Source: Fidelibacterota bacterium UBA7303 (lineage in GTDB: Bacteria > Fidelibacterota > Marinisomatia > Marinisomatales > UBA1611). From it: a stretch of DNA of 13,806 nt. A model generated the notes under the pieces. It did no database searches. It had not been told where the DNA came from and was given only the letters and a program-made list of their open reading frames with translations. Numbering within the stretch: position 1 is the stretch's first letter; each line of letters begins with the position of its first letter. The translations under genes were made by a program, and so were the position numbers. Location: assembly GCA_002471805.1 (NCBI GenBank), contig DKQR01000124.1, positions 1 to 13,806 on the forward strand, read 5' to 3'. Of the stretch, positions 1-7,373 are shown one piece after another.

Positions 1-68
1 TATACCTTGCATAGTTAAATATATCATAGTTACAATCAGCAGAACCTGAGCGATACAAAGCTATATTT

Positions 69-75
69 GAGAGGG
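69..75 (+). promoter_or_regulatory. Shine-Dalgarno sequence of ppk2
   Basis: GAGAGGG lies six bases (ATAAAC) upstream of the ATG at 82. It decides the start: an in-frame TTG at 67 overlaps this motif and would place it inside the coding region. It is one of only two convincing Shine-Dalgarno sites in the window; most other genes lack one. Confidence 0.7.
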
Positions 76-81
76 ATAAAC

Positions 82-867
82 ATGAGTGATAAAAAAGAAT
101 TCAATAAAAAATACGAAGAGAAACTTAATAATCTTCAAATCGAACTGGTACGGCTTCAGGATTGGATTATCGACCGCGGAAAAAAGATCGCAATTATTTT
201 TGAGGGCAGGGACGCAGCAGGCAAAGGAGGCACCATTAAGCGTATCATAGAAAATTTAAATCCCAGGTACTGCAAGGTCGTTGCTCTGGCGGCACCAACA
301 GAACGGGAAAAAACCCAGTGGTATTTTCAGCGCTATGTACCTCACCTACCTGCTGGCGGTGAGATTATAATCTTTGATCGGAGCTGGTACAATCGTGCCG
401 GTGTGGAGCGAGTTATGGACTTTTGCACTGAAAAAGAATATATCAATTTTCTGCAGACCTGCCCGGAATTTGAACGGATGATCATCAGTTCAGGGATTCA
501 ACTGATAAAATACTGGTTTTCCGTTAGTGCAGAAGAACAGATAAAACGTTTTAAAAGCCGGGCGGAAGATCCTACCAAAGGCTGGAAATTAAGCCCAATG
601 GACTTAGAATCTGTAAATCGATGGGATGATTATTCTAAGGCTAAGGATAATATGTTCGAGCATACGGATACAGTGTTCTCCCCATGGAACGTAGTGGAAT
701 CAGACAACAAGAAAAAGGCTCGGGTTAATTGTATCAGTCACTTCCTGCACCAGGTTAAATATGAAAACATAGAACATCCCGAAGTGATCCTGCCAGAACG
801 TACCCAGCAGAAAGACTATGATAGGCCATCCCGTTCTAACTATAATTACGTACCAGAAGAATTGTAA
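82..867 (+). CDS. ppk2: Polyphosphate kinase 2, class I (polyP:ADP phosphotransferase type)
   Basis: This cytoplasmic enzyme of 261 residues transfers phosphate between polyphosphate and nucleoside diphosphates, and class I members mainly make ATP or GTP from polyphosphate. All family landmarks are visible: Walker A FEGRDAAGKGG at residues 40-50, Walker B EIIIFDRSW at 94-102 followed by YNRAGVERV, and the lid region with SRAEDPTKGWKLSP at 159-172. Length and motif spelling fit the single-domain class I subfamily (the P. aeruginosa PPK2 type) rather than the two-domain class II. The start is the ATG at 82, chosen for the Shine-Dalgarno sequence just upstream. The gene stands alone, with no ppk1 or ppx beside it, so regulation and nucleotide preference cannot be read from context. 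The main uncertainty is ADP versus GDP preference. Confidence 0.95.
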   Translation: MSDKKEFNKKYEEKLNNLQIELVRLQDWIIDRGKKIAIIFEGRDAAGKGGTIKRIIENLNPRYCKVVALAAPTEREKTQWYFQRYVPHLPAGGEIIIFDRSWYNRAGVERVMDFCTEKEYINFLQTCPEFERMIISSGIQLIKYWFSVSAEEQIKRFKSRAEDPTKGWKLSPMDLESVNRWDDYSKAKDNMFEHTDTVFSPWNVVESDNKKKARVNCISHFLHQVKYENIEHPEVILPERTQQKDYDRPSRSNYNYVPEEL

Positions 868-881
868 GGTTAAATAAAGAA

Positions 882-1004
882 ATGAAATTCATTGAAACAT
901 TAAAAAAAATAGAAATTATTATCCTGGGAAAACGTAATCAGAAATCTGCAAAACCAACAGGTCACTGGCAGCAGTATCGCAAACCGAAGCAGTCGAAAAC
1001 CTAA
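882..1004 (+). CDS. Possible small basic protein (40 aa), doubtful
   Basis: An ATG-to-TAA frame of 40 codons starts 14 bases after the ppk2 stop and overlaps the last four bases of the opposing esterase gene. The product would be basic: a short hydrophobic stretch (IEIIILG, about residues 11-17) is followed by a Lys/Arg/Gln-rich tail (GHWQQYRKPKQSKT). There is no clear Shine-Dalgarno site and I recognise no family. It is listed because it fills almost the whole gap and could be co-transcribed with ppk2; a chance ORF is equally possible. Confidence 0.25.
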   Translation: MKFIETLKKIEIIILGKRNQKSAKPTGHWQQYRKPKQSKT

Positions 1005-2173
1005 TCCGCCAAGATTGTTTTAAACTGTGCCGCAGCCTGGGTAATGGGCATTGCGCCCTTCCTTTTCAGGTGAGAATCAAAAAATACTGTCACCATTGTA
1101 TTTAGCATCGCCCTCATTGTTGTTCTGTCCTCCCAGCTGAAATAAGGTACTACCACCTTGGCCGCTGGCGCATACTGAGGCCCATCCGTAAAATCATAAT
1201 GTTTCATCCTGCTGGCTGCAAAATGATGATTAGGAACAGATGAATTTTTCATTAAGGTTTTCATTTTCTTGTAATTTTCCGGCATCCAATCCCATTTGTC
1301 TTGTCCCAAGTGCAGGAAGGGAATCCTCATCCCCTCTTGAATTATTTTATCACTTAAAGGAATAAACCAGGTATCGAAACCTGCTGCTGCATCAATACGA
1401 TTGTCCATACTGGCAGTAGCAATAGTTGTGGCACCGCCAAATGATTGTCCGAACATTCCCACCCGCTCCAAATCAATGATTCCAAACAAAGGATTTTTTC
1501 CTTGCAAATGGTCAATCTGGTCCAGAACAAATTGGATATCGCCAACTCGTAAATCCAGTTTCTGTTCGGTGGTTATTTTGGGTTTGGTTTCTCCCACAGC
1601 TTTGCTGGATTTTTCCGAAAGGTACGGCGCCGTGGAACCATCACTAAAGATGGTGATGAAGGAATCATACGTATGACCCACAGCTACTACCACGTACCCG
1701 CGACTGGCCAATTCTTCACACTGGATAGAATTTTGATGTTTATATCCTCCTCTCCCATGTGAAAAAACCACCAAGGGGTAAGAACCTTTATTGGTGGAAG
1801 GTTCAAGATCTATAAATGAGTTTGTCTCAATTTCAATAACACCTGCTAGAAGAAATTTTGGCACAGAGTAGTGATTCGCTAATTCATTTACCACCATTTT
1901 ATTATTTTGGAAATAAATAAATCTTTCTCCCGAATTCCTTTTTACAGCAGGATACCAGAATTGCACCATGATCCTGCGCAGTGCACCTTCCTTATCTGCA
2001 AAAATATCCGTCCTGCTGGAATCGGTCCACTCAAATAATTTTGTACCAACCGCATAGCTGCCTCCTGGAACAGGGATATCATGATAGCGCAGCAACCGGC
2101 TGCTTGCACATCCAAAGGGCAGCAGGATAATCACAATCCATAGACAAGCCAGCCGATGGAAGGCATATTTCAT
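1001..2173 (-). CDS. PAF-acetylhydrolase/dienelactone hydrolase-like esterase, lipoprotein
   Basis: This is a 390-residue alpha/beta hydrolase resembling platelet-activating-factor acetylhydrolase (PAF-AH) isoform II and plasma PAF-AH. The oxyanion-side motif VVFSHGRGG is at 135-143 and the nucleophile elbow GQSFGG at 242-247 (Ser244). Asp267 in GFDTWFIPL matches the aspartate of the PAF-AH triad, and His325 lies in MKHYDFTD. With the ATG at 2173 the protein opens with a lipoprotein signal peptide ending LLPFGC (Cys22). An in-frame GTG at 2245 would add 24 residues ahead of the signal and overlap the upstream gene, so I rejected it. The gene follows the DUF5777 barrel gene after 25 bases and is probably the last gene of a four-gene operon. 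The family cleaves ester-linked acyl groups, often on oxidised or short-chain phospholipids; the substrate here is unknown. Site of action is inferred as periplasm or outer membrane. Confidence 0.82.
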   Translation of the reverse strand: MKYAFHRLACLWIVIILLPFGCASSRLLRYHDIPVPGGSYAVGTKLFEWTDSSRTDIFADKEGALRRIMVQFWYPAVKRNSGERFIYFQNNKMVVNELANHYSVPKFLLAGVIEIETNSFIDLEPSTNKGSYPLVVFSHGRGGYKHQNSIQCEELASRGYVVVAVGHTYDSFITIFSDGSTAPYLSEKSSKAVGETKPKITTEQKLDLRVGDIQFVLDQIDHLQGKNPLFGIIDLERVGMFGQSFGGATTIATASMDNRIDAAAGFDTWFIPLSDKIIQEGMRIPFLHLGQDKWDWMPENYKKMKTLMKNSSVPNHHFAASRMKHYDFTDGPQYAPAAKVVVPYFSWEDRTTMRAMLNTMVTVFFDSHLKRKGAMPITQAAAQFKTILAD

Positions 2174-2198
2174 AAACGGGAAAAACTGACCATGTGAT

Positions 2199-3056
2199 TT
2201 AAATAGAGAAAACCCGGGTGATATTGAAACCAAGAAATATTTCACCAGTACTTAAAGACCCGCTGGCATCCTCAATATAGGCACCCTCATATCCACCCCG
2301 GGCATTGGTAAGTAGCAGTTGAAATACATGACCGCCAGTTTCAATATCGCATCCCAGGCCCCATCCGTTTTTAAAAGAATCGGGACGATCGCCCAAGGGG
2401 AAGGATATATCGGCATTGATAGAGAAGCGCCTTGTGACCATAATCCTGCCGCCTAGAACAGCTGAAAAGAGATCATGCTCATCTTCATGTGCGGGTACTA
2501 GATTCTTATGGCTCCAGGTCGGAACCACCTGCAGGGAGACACTTTCATTGAATTTCCGTCCCACGATCAGCTGCTGCAAATAACGGATCCGGTTCGCGAA
2601 ATTATCTTTGACAATGGCATCCTTCCTGAGTGCATTAATACCCATATTTGAGAAAATTACCACGGTGATGGGAAATGTTTTTCCTTGCCCCTCTGTCTGT
2701 CGAATCAATTTGGCTTTGATCATTACATCATAGGTTTTCTGCCAGGAACTCCTGCCCAGTCCAAAAGCCAGCCTTTCATGAAGCCCATATTTTAGATCAT
2801 AATGCACTGCGGCTTCATCTAGACCAAACAGGTCATAAAAGCCATTTTCCACTGTACCGAACCGGTGCTGGACCATGAATTCCAACATCTTCGACCGCGG
2901 TAATTCCACGGATTGTGAATTCACAATCCGTGTTGCCTTAAATGTAGCCTGTACCGGCAGGGGTTCTATTGGTTCCTCATTCAGGAGATCCAATAACTCA
3001 TCCTGGGAAAATATCTTTATTGCGCTGAAAAAGAGAAAAAGAAAAAGGCGAATCAT
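2199..3056 (-). CDS. DUF5777 family outer-membrane beta-barrel protein
   Basis: The protein has 285 residues with an N-terminal signal peptide (hydrophobic stretch 2-16, likely cleavage after about Ser17-Gln18). The body alternates short amphipathic beta-strands and ends in an aromatic-rich strand (FLGFNITRVFSI), as in outer-membrane barrels. Signatures I associate with DUF5777 are the HRFG motif at 64-67, YGLHERLAFGLGRSSW at 90-105 and GGHVFQLLLTN at 241-251. The molecular function of this family is not established. Its ATG overlaps the yceI-like stop as ATGA, which suggests translational coupling, and the esterase gene follows 25 bases downstream. Proximity to a haem lipoprotein and YceI fits what I recall of this family in other FCB genomes. 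Family assignment is fairly firm; any transport or redox role would be inference. Confidence 0.8.
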   Translation of the reverse strand: MIRLFLFLFFSAIKIFSQDELLDLLNEEPIEPLPVQATFKATRIVNSQSVELPRSKMLEFMVQHRFGTVENGFYDLFGLDEAAVHYDLKYGLHERLAFGLGRSSWQKTYDVMIKAKLIRQTEGQGKTFPITVVIFSNMGINALRKDAIVKDNFANRIRYLQQLIVGRKFNESVSLQVVPTWSHKNLVPAHEDEHDLFSAVLGGRIMVTRRFSINADISFPLGDRPDSFKNGWGLGCDIETGGHVFQLLLTNARGGYEGAYIEDASGSLSTGEIFLGFNITRVFSI

Positions 3057-3586
3057 TTCTGCTGCAATTTCACATTCACAGTAACCTGGATTTTCCGGGC
3101 GATATTGTTTCTGACTATTTTGGGAATCCTGATGTCATAATCCGCAGGAGCGACTTCGAATGTAGCCAGGCCATTGATACCACCCCCCGCGCGGGCAAGG
3201 GTACCTGATTCCGATATTTCCCGTGATACTCCATGGATGGTTAATGTACCGGTTACGGCTACATCCTGAGGATCCGGACCAATTTTCAGTTCTAGCCAGT
3301 GGTCTATATTCCCTTTGAAGGTGGCCTTGGGGAATTGGTGTGATTCCAGATAATTCTCATTAAAGTGTTCCTGCATCAGGGCATTTGGAAAAATAAAACC
3401 GCGAATGGGAACCTGAAAGGCTAAACTCCCGGTCTCCAGGTCCAGCATGCAGGAAGCTTGTTTATTTACAGCTACAATATCCTCCATAGGCGCATGAGAG
3501 TAAAAAGAGACAGCGCCGGAACGAGTGATGTATAGGTCCCGGGCCAGCAGCGGTGCACAACAGAGAAATAAAAATATTTTTTTCAC
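3053..3586 (-). CDS. YceI-like secreted lipocalin-fold protein
   Basis: This 177-residue protein has a signal peptide at about 1-15 (KKIFLFLCCAPLLA). YceI hallmarks follow: GAVSFYSHAPMEDI at 24-37, FPNALMQEHFNENYLES at 66-82, FPKATFKG at 85-92 and TLTIHGVSRE at 114-123. Characterised YceI relatives form a lipocalin-like barrel that binds polyisoprenoid or other amphiphilic molecules in the periplasm. The start chosen is the GTG at 3586, because a GGAG lies five bases upstream and the codon fuses with the cytochrome gene's stop as GTGA. A GTG at 3592 is too close to that GGAG. Its own stop overlaps the DUF5777 start as ATGA. The family is secure; the ligand is unknown, and a membrane lipid or quinone-like molecule is a guess from family knowledge. 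Confidence 0.88.
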   Translation of the reverse strand: MKKIFLFLCCAPLLARDLYITRSGAVSFYSHAPMEDIVAVNKQASCMLDLETGSLAFQVPIRGFIFPNALMQEHFNENYLESHQFPKATFKGNIDHWLELKIGPDPQDVAVTGTLTIHGVSREISESGTLARAGGGINGLATFEVAPADYDIRIPKIVRNNIARKIQVTVNVKLQQK

Positions 3587-3942
3587 TGGCACTCCATTTC
3601 AAAAAATTTCTGGATAACAAAGATATTTTCAACGGAGAGTTTTTGCCCACCACTGGGCATAAAACCTGGATCGTCTGATTCTCGTTGAATACGATCTAGA
3701 ACCTCCCCTGATTTTATAGCATAATATACTGTTGTATAGGTATCGAGGGACACACCGCCGGAAGGGGATGACCCGCTGTGGCAAACGGTACAATTGGGTT
3801 CCAGGATCGGTTTTACATTTTCTGTATAATACTCTTCTACCTGGCTGCAGTCCAGGGCTGCGTTCAGGTCCTCCTCCACATTGGTTTCGCAGGCAAGAAA
3901 AGCCAGGAAACCTACAATGATAAATTGCAGTTTTTTATTCAT
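3583..3942 (-). CDS. Single-haem cytochrome c-type lipoprotein
   Basis: This 119-residue protein begins with a lipoprotein-type signal ending GFLAFLAC (Cys18), so it is probably tethered to a membrane facing the periplasm or cell surface. The haem-attachment motif CTVCH is at 51-55, preceded by the typical VKPILEPN helix of monohaem domains. A probable distal ligand Met95 lies in GFMPSGG. Only one CxxCH is present, and the domain is of the short type often annotated as planctomycete-type or cytochrome c-like. Two further Cys (32 and 118) could form a disulphide. It is the first gene of the minus-strand operon and its stop fuses with the YceI start. No Shine-Dalgarno site precedes its ATG. The electron partner is not evident; no oxidoreductase is nearby. 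Confidence 0.85.
   Translation of the reverse strand: MNKKLQFIIVGFLAFLACETNVEEDLNAALDCSQVEEYYTENVKPILEPNCTVCHSGSSPSGGVSLDTYTTVYYAIKSGEVLDRIQRESDDPGFMPSGGQKLSVENIFVIQKFFEMECQ
3592..3595 (-). promoter_or_regulatory. Shine-Dalgarno sequence of the yceI-like gene
   Basis: On the minus strand GGAG stands five bases before the GTG at 3586 and lies inside the end of the cytochrome gene. It selects this GTG over the one at 3592 and supports re-initiation after the overlapping stop codon. Confidence 0.55.
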
Positions 3943-4004
3943 TTTAACTAAAGTACGAATCAGAGCAACGGTTTAGGAATAAAGATTACTTAAATTTCAG
4001 GATA
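3943..4004. promoter_or_regulatory. Short divergent intergenic region, probable promoters both ways
   Basis: These 62 bases separate the cytochrome-YceI-DUF5777-esterase operon (leftward) from the OB-fold gene pair (rightward). Because both transcription units start here, promoters are expected in it or overlapping the gene starts. I could not identify a convincing -35/-10 pair or the Bacteroidota-type -33/-7 motif in either direction, so this is a positional call. The tight arrangement would allow one regulator to control both units. Confidence 0.4.
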
Positions 4005-4400
4005 ATGAAACCATATGAATTCAATAAAAAAATTGTCATCATCCTATTGCCCCTGGTCCTTCTCATGGGCTTTTTTTATTTCTTCAACTACCGGGAAACA
4101 CATACAGACTGGACAGAGATAAAACCGCAGATATCGTTATCGGCAAAAGAACTTCTCCAGCGCTACCAGATCAACGAAAAAAATAATCTAACCAATATAG
4201 TGGTACAGGTTTCAGGTATGGTAACTGCCCTGGATGATTCCCTGTATATTCTGGATAAAGCAGTGGTTTGCAAACCAGCTGCAGACATAAAATTCAATAT
4301 AAACAAAAAAGAATTTGTCACCGTAAAAGGACGCTGCCTGGGCTATGATGACCTGCTCATGGAAGTTCGTCTGGATCACGTTGTAGTTATAGAATTGTAA
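4005..4400 (+). CDS. Membrane-anchored OB-fold protein, tRNA_anti-like family (copy 1)
   Basis: This 131-residue protein has one N-terminal membrane segment (about 9-28) after a short basic head, and no lipobox. The rest matches the tRNA_anti-like OB-fold pattern of small envelope proteins: ELLQRYQINE (49-58), VVQVSGMVT (66-74), AVVCK (86-90) and VTVKGRCLGY (105-114), ending VRLDHVVV (121-128). Despite the family name, an exported OB-fold is unlikely to bind tRNA. Cys89 and Cys111 are kept in the paralogue downstream and could pair. It is divergent from the haem/YceI operon across 62 bases. No function is known to me; the fold call rests on the strand pattern and the KGRCLGY block. Confidence 0.7.
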   Translation: MKPYEFNKKIVIILLPLVLLMGFFYFFNYRETHTDWTEIKPQISLSAKELLQRYQINEKNNLTNIVVQVSGMVTALDDSLYILDKAVVCKPAADIKFNINKKEFVTVKGRCLGYDDLLMEVRLDHVVVIEL

Positions 4401-4491
4401 TGGATCAGTATTTTACACCGCCTGCGAATAAACATCCTGTATATATATCTATAACTGGCAGTTGTACCCATAGGTTTCATTTCCTGAACTG

Positions 4492-4887
4492 ATGAAAATA
4501 TTTTTTCAACACAAAAAAACTGGCAGAAGATTGATCTCCCTGGTGATTCTCATGGGAATCTATGGTTACCTTGTTTACCAGAAAGAGAATATTGACGTTG
4601 CCAGTACAATATCTGTTGAATCATTATTTGCGCAGGATATGCTCTGGCGTTTTCAAGTTAATGAGGGGGATGATTTCCTGAACCAGGTCGTTTCTGTTAC
4701 GGGTACTGTAACCGCCGCTGGCGATTCATCCCTTCTGTTAAATAATTCAATTTACTGCATGATGGACACACCTGTTTCTGGAGAAGGGTTTATTTCGGAG
4801 ACTGTGACAATAAAGGGACGCTGCCTAGGATATTACCAGCCGCAAAAGCAGGTTCAGCTTGACCATTGTATCATTGAGGATCACTGA
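4492..4887 (+). CDS. Membrane-anchored OB-fold protein, tRNA_anti-like family (copy 2)
   Basis: This is the paralogue of the preceding gene. It is also 131 residues, and the two align end to end without gaps with about 46 identical positions by hand count. Conserved blocks are WRFQVNE (52-58), VVSVTGTVT (66-74), IYC (87-89), VTIKGRCLGY (105-114) and VQLDH (121-125). It has an N-terminal membrane segment at about 13-29 after a very basic head (QHKKTGRR). Cys89 and Cys111 sit at exactly the same positions as in copy 1, and Cys126 is extra. It lies 91 bases after copy 1 with no Shine-Dalgarno site, and it converges with the CotH gene across 13 bases. Function is unknown; co-transcription with copy 1 is likely but not shown. 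Confidence 0.7.
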   Translation: MKIFFQHKKTGRRLISLVILMGIYGYLVYQKENIDVASTISVESLFAQDMLWRFQVNEGDDFLNQVVSVTGTVTAAGDSSLLLNNSIYCMMDTPVSGEGFISETVTIKGRCLGYYQPQKQVQLDHCIIEDH

Positions 4888-4900
4888 GACAGCACCGGCT

Positions 4901-7234
4901 TTATTTCAAGTATAGCACTTTTCGTTTTTTCACCGCATCTCCATCCGTAACCATAAGAAAATAAACACCGGTGCTCATTGCTGGATTTTCCGGGACTACG
5001 GTCAGTTTGCTGGTTCCCATGGGTAAAGATTCATAGTGTTTAACCGCCACCGTCTGGCCAAGCAGAGAAACCAGGGATAATGTGATAAGCCGCTCTGGTT
5101 CCGCCACGCGGATATTGATATGAAGTCGGGGGTTAAACGGATTGGGGAAAACTTTCTGCAGATGGAATTTTCCGGAAACAACAGGAGATGGATCAATTTC
5201 TAAGGCCTGATTGGCACTCCCCGGCGTTGGTTCCATGTAAGCCCAGGTATCTGGAACATTTCCAATTCGGCCATAGGACACATCAACACTTTGAGCCGGA
5301 AAAGTAAGGGAATCGATGATGGTATGGGCATCGGGGGCAACAATAGCCAGAAATTCACCTCCGGAGGAGAGTTTGAAATTGGTATGCAGTTCCCCCTGTT
5401 CCTGATCCTCATCACACCACACCAGCAGGTGTTCACCTGGATTCAGGGTCATTCCTGAATCCGGGAACTGCCACTTAGTCAGATTGTCTGTTTTATCTGT
5501 CAGGTAATGCCCACTCAGGTCAATGGTTCCAGCCGCGGTAGAAGAAAGTTCCAGCCAGTCATCATATTCCCCAGACTCATCAGCGTTGGTCAGCACATTT
5601 TTTGCCAATAGTTCATTGATTTGTACCTCTGTGCCTCCCCAGGGTTCTGCCACCTGGATCCGCCGATAACCATAGACCGGGTAACGGTCCACTTCGCCGT
5701 CATAGATTGCTGTGAGGTACCACTGGTAGAGCCCTGGTTCACTAATCTGTATCCCAGCCTGCCAGCGGTCATGGTCTTCCACCCTCCTGCTCATGGTGTC
5801 AGACGCAGGATTTAGCGCAGTGGTGAACCAGTCTGTCTGGTCATCCTTTTTATAGTGATAGATCACCTCATCCACTCCCCCAGGTCCAAAAACAGCAGTG
5901 TTCAGTGCGATCATTTCCGTTGTAAGCACAGGACCGGGTGAGACGATTGCGTCGTAAATAATTGGTTCCGTTCCCCCATAGTTTAACTGATTTTCCAATG
6001 CTGACAACCTGGTATTGATAAATTCCATTATACCCTGTTTTACATGCTGGTTCTCATAAGTGTCGCCATAGCTGTCAATAAAATCATCCATGTCAAAACC
6101 ATAGTCGTAGGTACGGTACAGATCATCCTCGGCAGAGGGAATCAGGGACTGCTGCAGTATATCCAGCATTAATTCCATTGAATCCGGGGAAAAAACCATC
6201 GCACTGTAAAACTCAATAAAATGGGTAAGCAGGTTCCGATAGCGGGTCTGGTCAAACATATAATCGGTAAGAGGCCTGCCATCATTATCAATAACAGCGT
6301 ACTGGTAAGGATCGATTGCAGACCAGTCAATATTGAACCAGTCAATACTGAACGTATTATCATAATCGTAGGGAATCCAATGAATCAAGTCATCAGAAGG
6401 ATTATGATACAGGTAATAATTATTCTTTAAAAAACGGTAATCATCCCAGCTGCCGGTGAGGATATTCATGGCAAAATATTGGATCGTTTCTTTTATATTT
6501 AGTACCAGCTCCAGGGAATCAGGCGAAAAATGGATGATCCTGATCAACCGGGCTAATTTGGAAAAATCATATTCATCCTTATTTGTTTTCAATTCATAGG
6601 GTCTTTTATCATCATAGTAGGGATGATAATTTTCAGGGTTCTCCCCGCGATAGCTCAAATCTGCAGGCCATAAGCATTTCCACAGGTTTCCGTTATCGTT
6701 CTCGTAGTTCCTGGATAGAAAACTGTCATCAATATGCTCCACCGAAATATACAGTCCGTAATATTCATCATTGATGTACACTTCCGCATGGGCGGCCCTG
6801 CTGGCTGTCATTCCAATATCCTGGAATAAATCCCAGCATATCTTGGAACGAACAATGGAAGGATCATTGTGCTCCCCGTTCAGGTTTAATTTTTCAAGTC
6901 CAAAAAAGTCCCGGCCGGGGAAAAAATGATTGAAATCTATCTTAAATGACTTTTTTGCCGATACACGGGATGTATTGCCCCGCAGCCTGAAACCCACTGA
7001 ATCAACTATTTCATCAATCTGGGTGTTTTGAAAGTGAATTTCAGCTGGATGAAGCGAATCACTTTGTACATTATCATACATCCACTGCAGGTCTTCTGGA
7101 TCCAGTGTAATTTGGATCACGGCAATCTCAGAATCATCATAAACCTTCCAGGAGTCATCTCCATGGAGGACCGTGCCTATAAAGAGCAGGATCCAGTATA
7201 ACCTAATTTTCTGCGCGAAAAACACCAAGGGCAT
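4901..7234 (-). CDS. CotH kinase family protein with lamin-tail domain and T9SS sorting domain
   Basis: This 777-residue secreted protein has a signal peptide at about 1-25 (hydrophobic 12-23, ending LHG). The CotH domain spans roughly 30-415: FRLRGNTS (82-89), KKSFKIDF (94-101), YYGLYISVEHIDDSFL (158-173) and the metal-binding-type motif IPYDYDNTF (287-295). CotH proteins have an atypical protein-kinase fold; the spore-coat member phosphorylates coat proteins. An Ig-like stretch (420-530) follows, then a lamin-tail domain (about 535-675, VQINELLAKN to TPGSANQ). A T9SS type-A sorting domain closes the protein (690-777, PNPFNP at 697-702, ending in a basic tail). The ATG at 7234 was chosen because the upstream TTG at 7297 would bury the signal peptide. 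It is a single-gene unit. Kinase activity and target are unproven; outer-surface location is inferred from the sorting domain. Confidence 0.88.
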   Translation of the reverse strand: MPLVFFAQKIRLYWILLFIGTVLHGDDSWKVYDDSEIAVIQITLDPEDLQWMYDNVQSDSLHPAEIHFQNTQIDEIVDSVGFRLRGNTSRVSAKKSFKIDFNHFFPGRDFFGLEKLNLNGEHNDPSIVRSKICWDLFQDIGMTASRAAHAEVYINDEYYGLYISVEHIDDSFLSRNYENDNGNLWKCLWPADLSYRGENPENYHPYYDDKRPYELKTNKDEYDFSKLARLIRIIHFSPDSLELVLNIKETIQYFAMNILTGSWDDYRFLKNNYYLYHNPSDDLIHWIPYDYDNTFSIDWFNIDWSAIDPYQYAVIDNDGRPLTDYMFDQTRYRNLLTHFIEFYSAMVFSPDSMELMLDILQQSLIPSAEDDLYRTYDYGFDMDDFIDSYGDTYENQHVKQGIMEFINTRLSALENQLNYGGTEPIIYDAIVSPGPVLTTEMIALNTAVFGPGGVDEVIYHYKKDDQTDWFTTALNPASDTMSRRVEDHDRWQAGIQISEPGLYQWYLTAIYDGEVDRYPVYGYRRIQVAEPWGGTEVQINELLAKNVLTNADESGEYDDWLELSSTAAGTIDLSGHYLTDKTDNLTKWQFPDSGMTLNPGEHLLVWCDEDQEQGELHTNFKLSSGGEFLAIVAPDAHTIIDSLTFPAQSVDVSYGRIGNVPDTWAYMEPTPGSANQALEIDPSPVVSGKFHLQKVFPNPFNPRLHINIRVAEPERLITLSLVSLLGQTVAVKHYESLPMGTSKLTVVPENPAMSTGVYFLMVTDGDAVKKRKVLYLK

Positions 7235-7373
7235 GGGGTTTAAATAGTATCTGGTGAGATGATTTAATTTTAACACAATCACGCCAGCGCCAAACAAGTT
7301 GGTCCATTGCGGTTTGGAAAGGATAACTGTAAATAAGATGGCTTTTTCAGAGTATTCATAAACCGTAATTTAG

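Noticed and set aside
1..60. Possible sigma-70 promoter for ppk2 (TTGCAT at 7-12)
   Set aside because: At 17-base spacing the -10 position reads TTACAA, too poor a match to claim, and the window starts too close upstream to judge.
2174..2245. 24-residue N-terminal extension of the esterase from the GTG at 2245
   Set aside because: It overlaps the DUF5777 gene by 47 bases and places residues ahead of a good lipoprotein signal beginning at the ATG at 2173.
7235..7297. 21-residue N-terminal extension of the CotH protein from the TTG at 7297
   Set aside because: The extension lies before the signal peptide that begins at the ATG at 7234 and has no ribosome-binding site.
7313..7373. Possible Bacteroidota-type promoter (TTTG at 7313 and TAATTTAG at 7366) before the GH13 operon
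   Set aside because: The spacing of about 50 bases is far from the roughly 20 expected, and the -7 box is imperfect.
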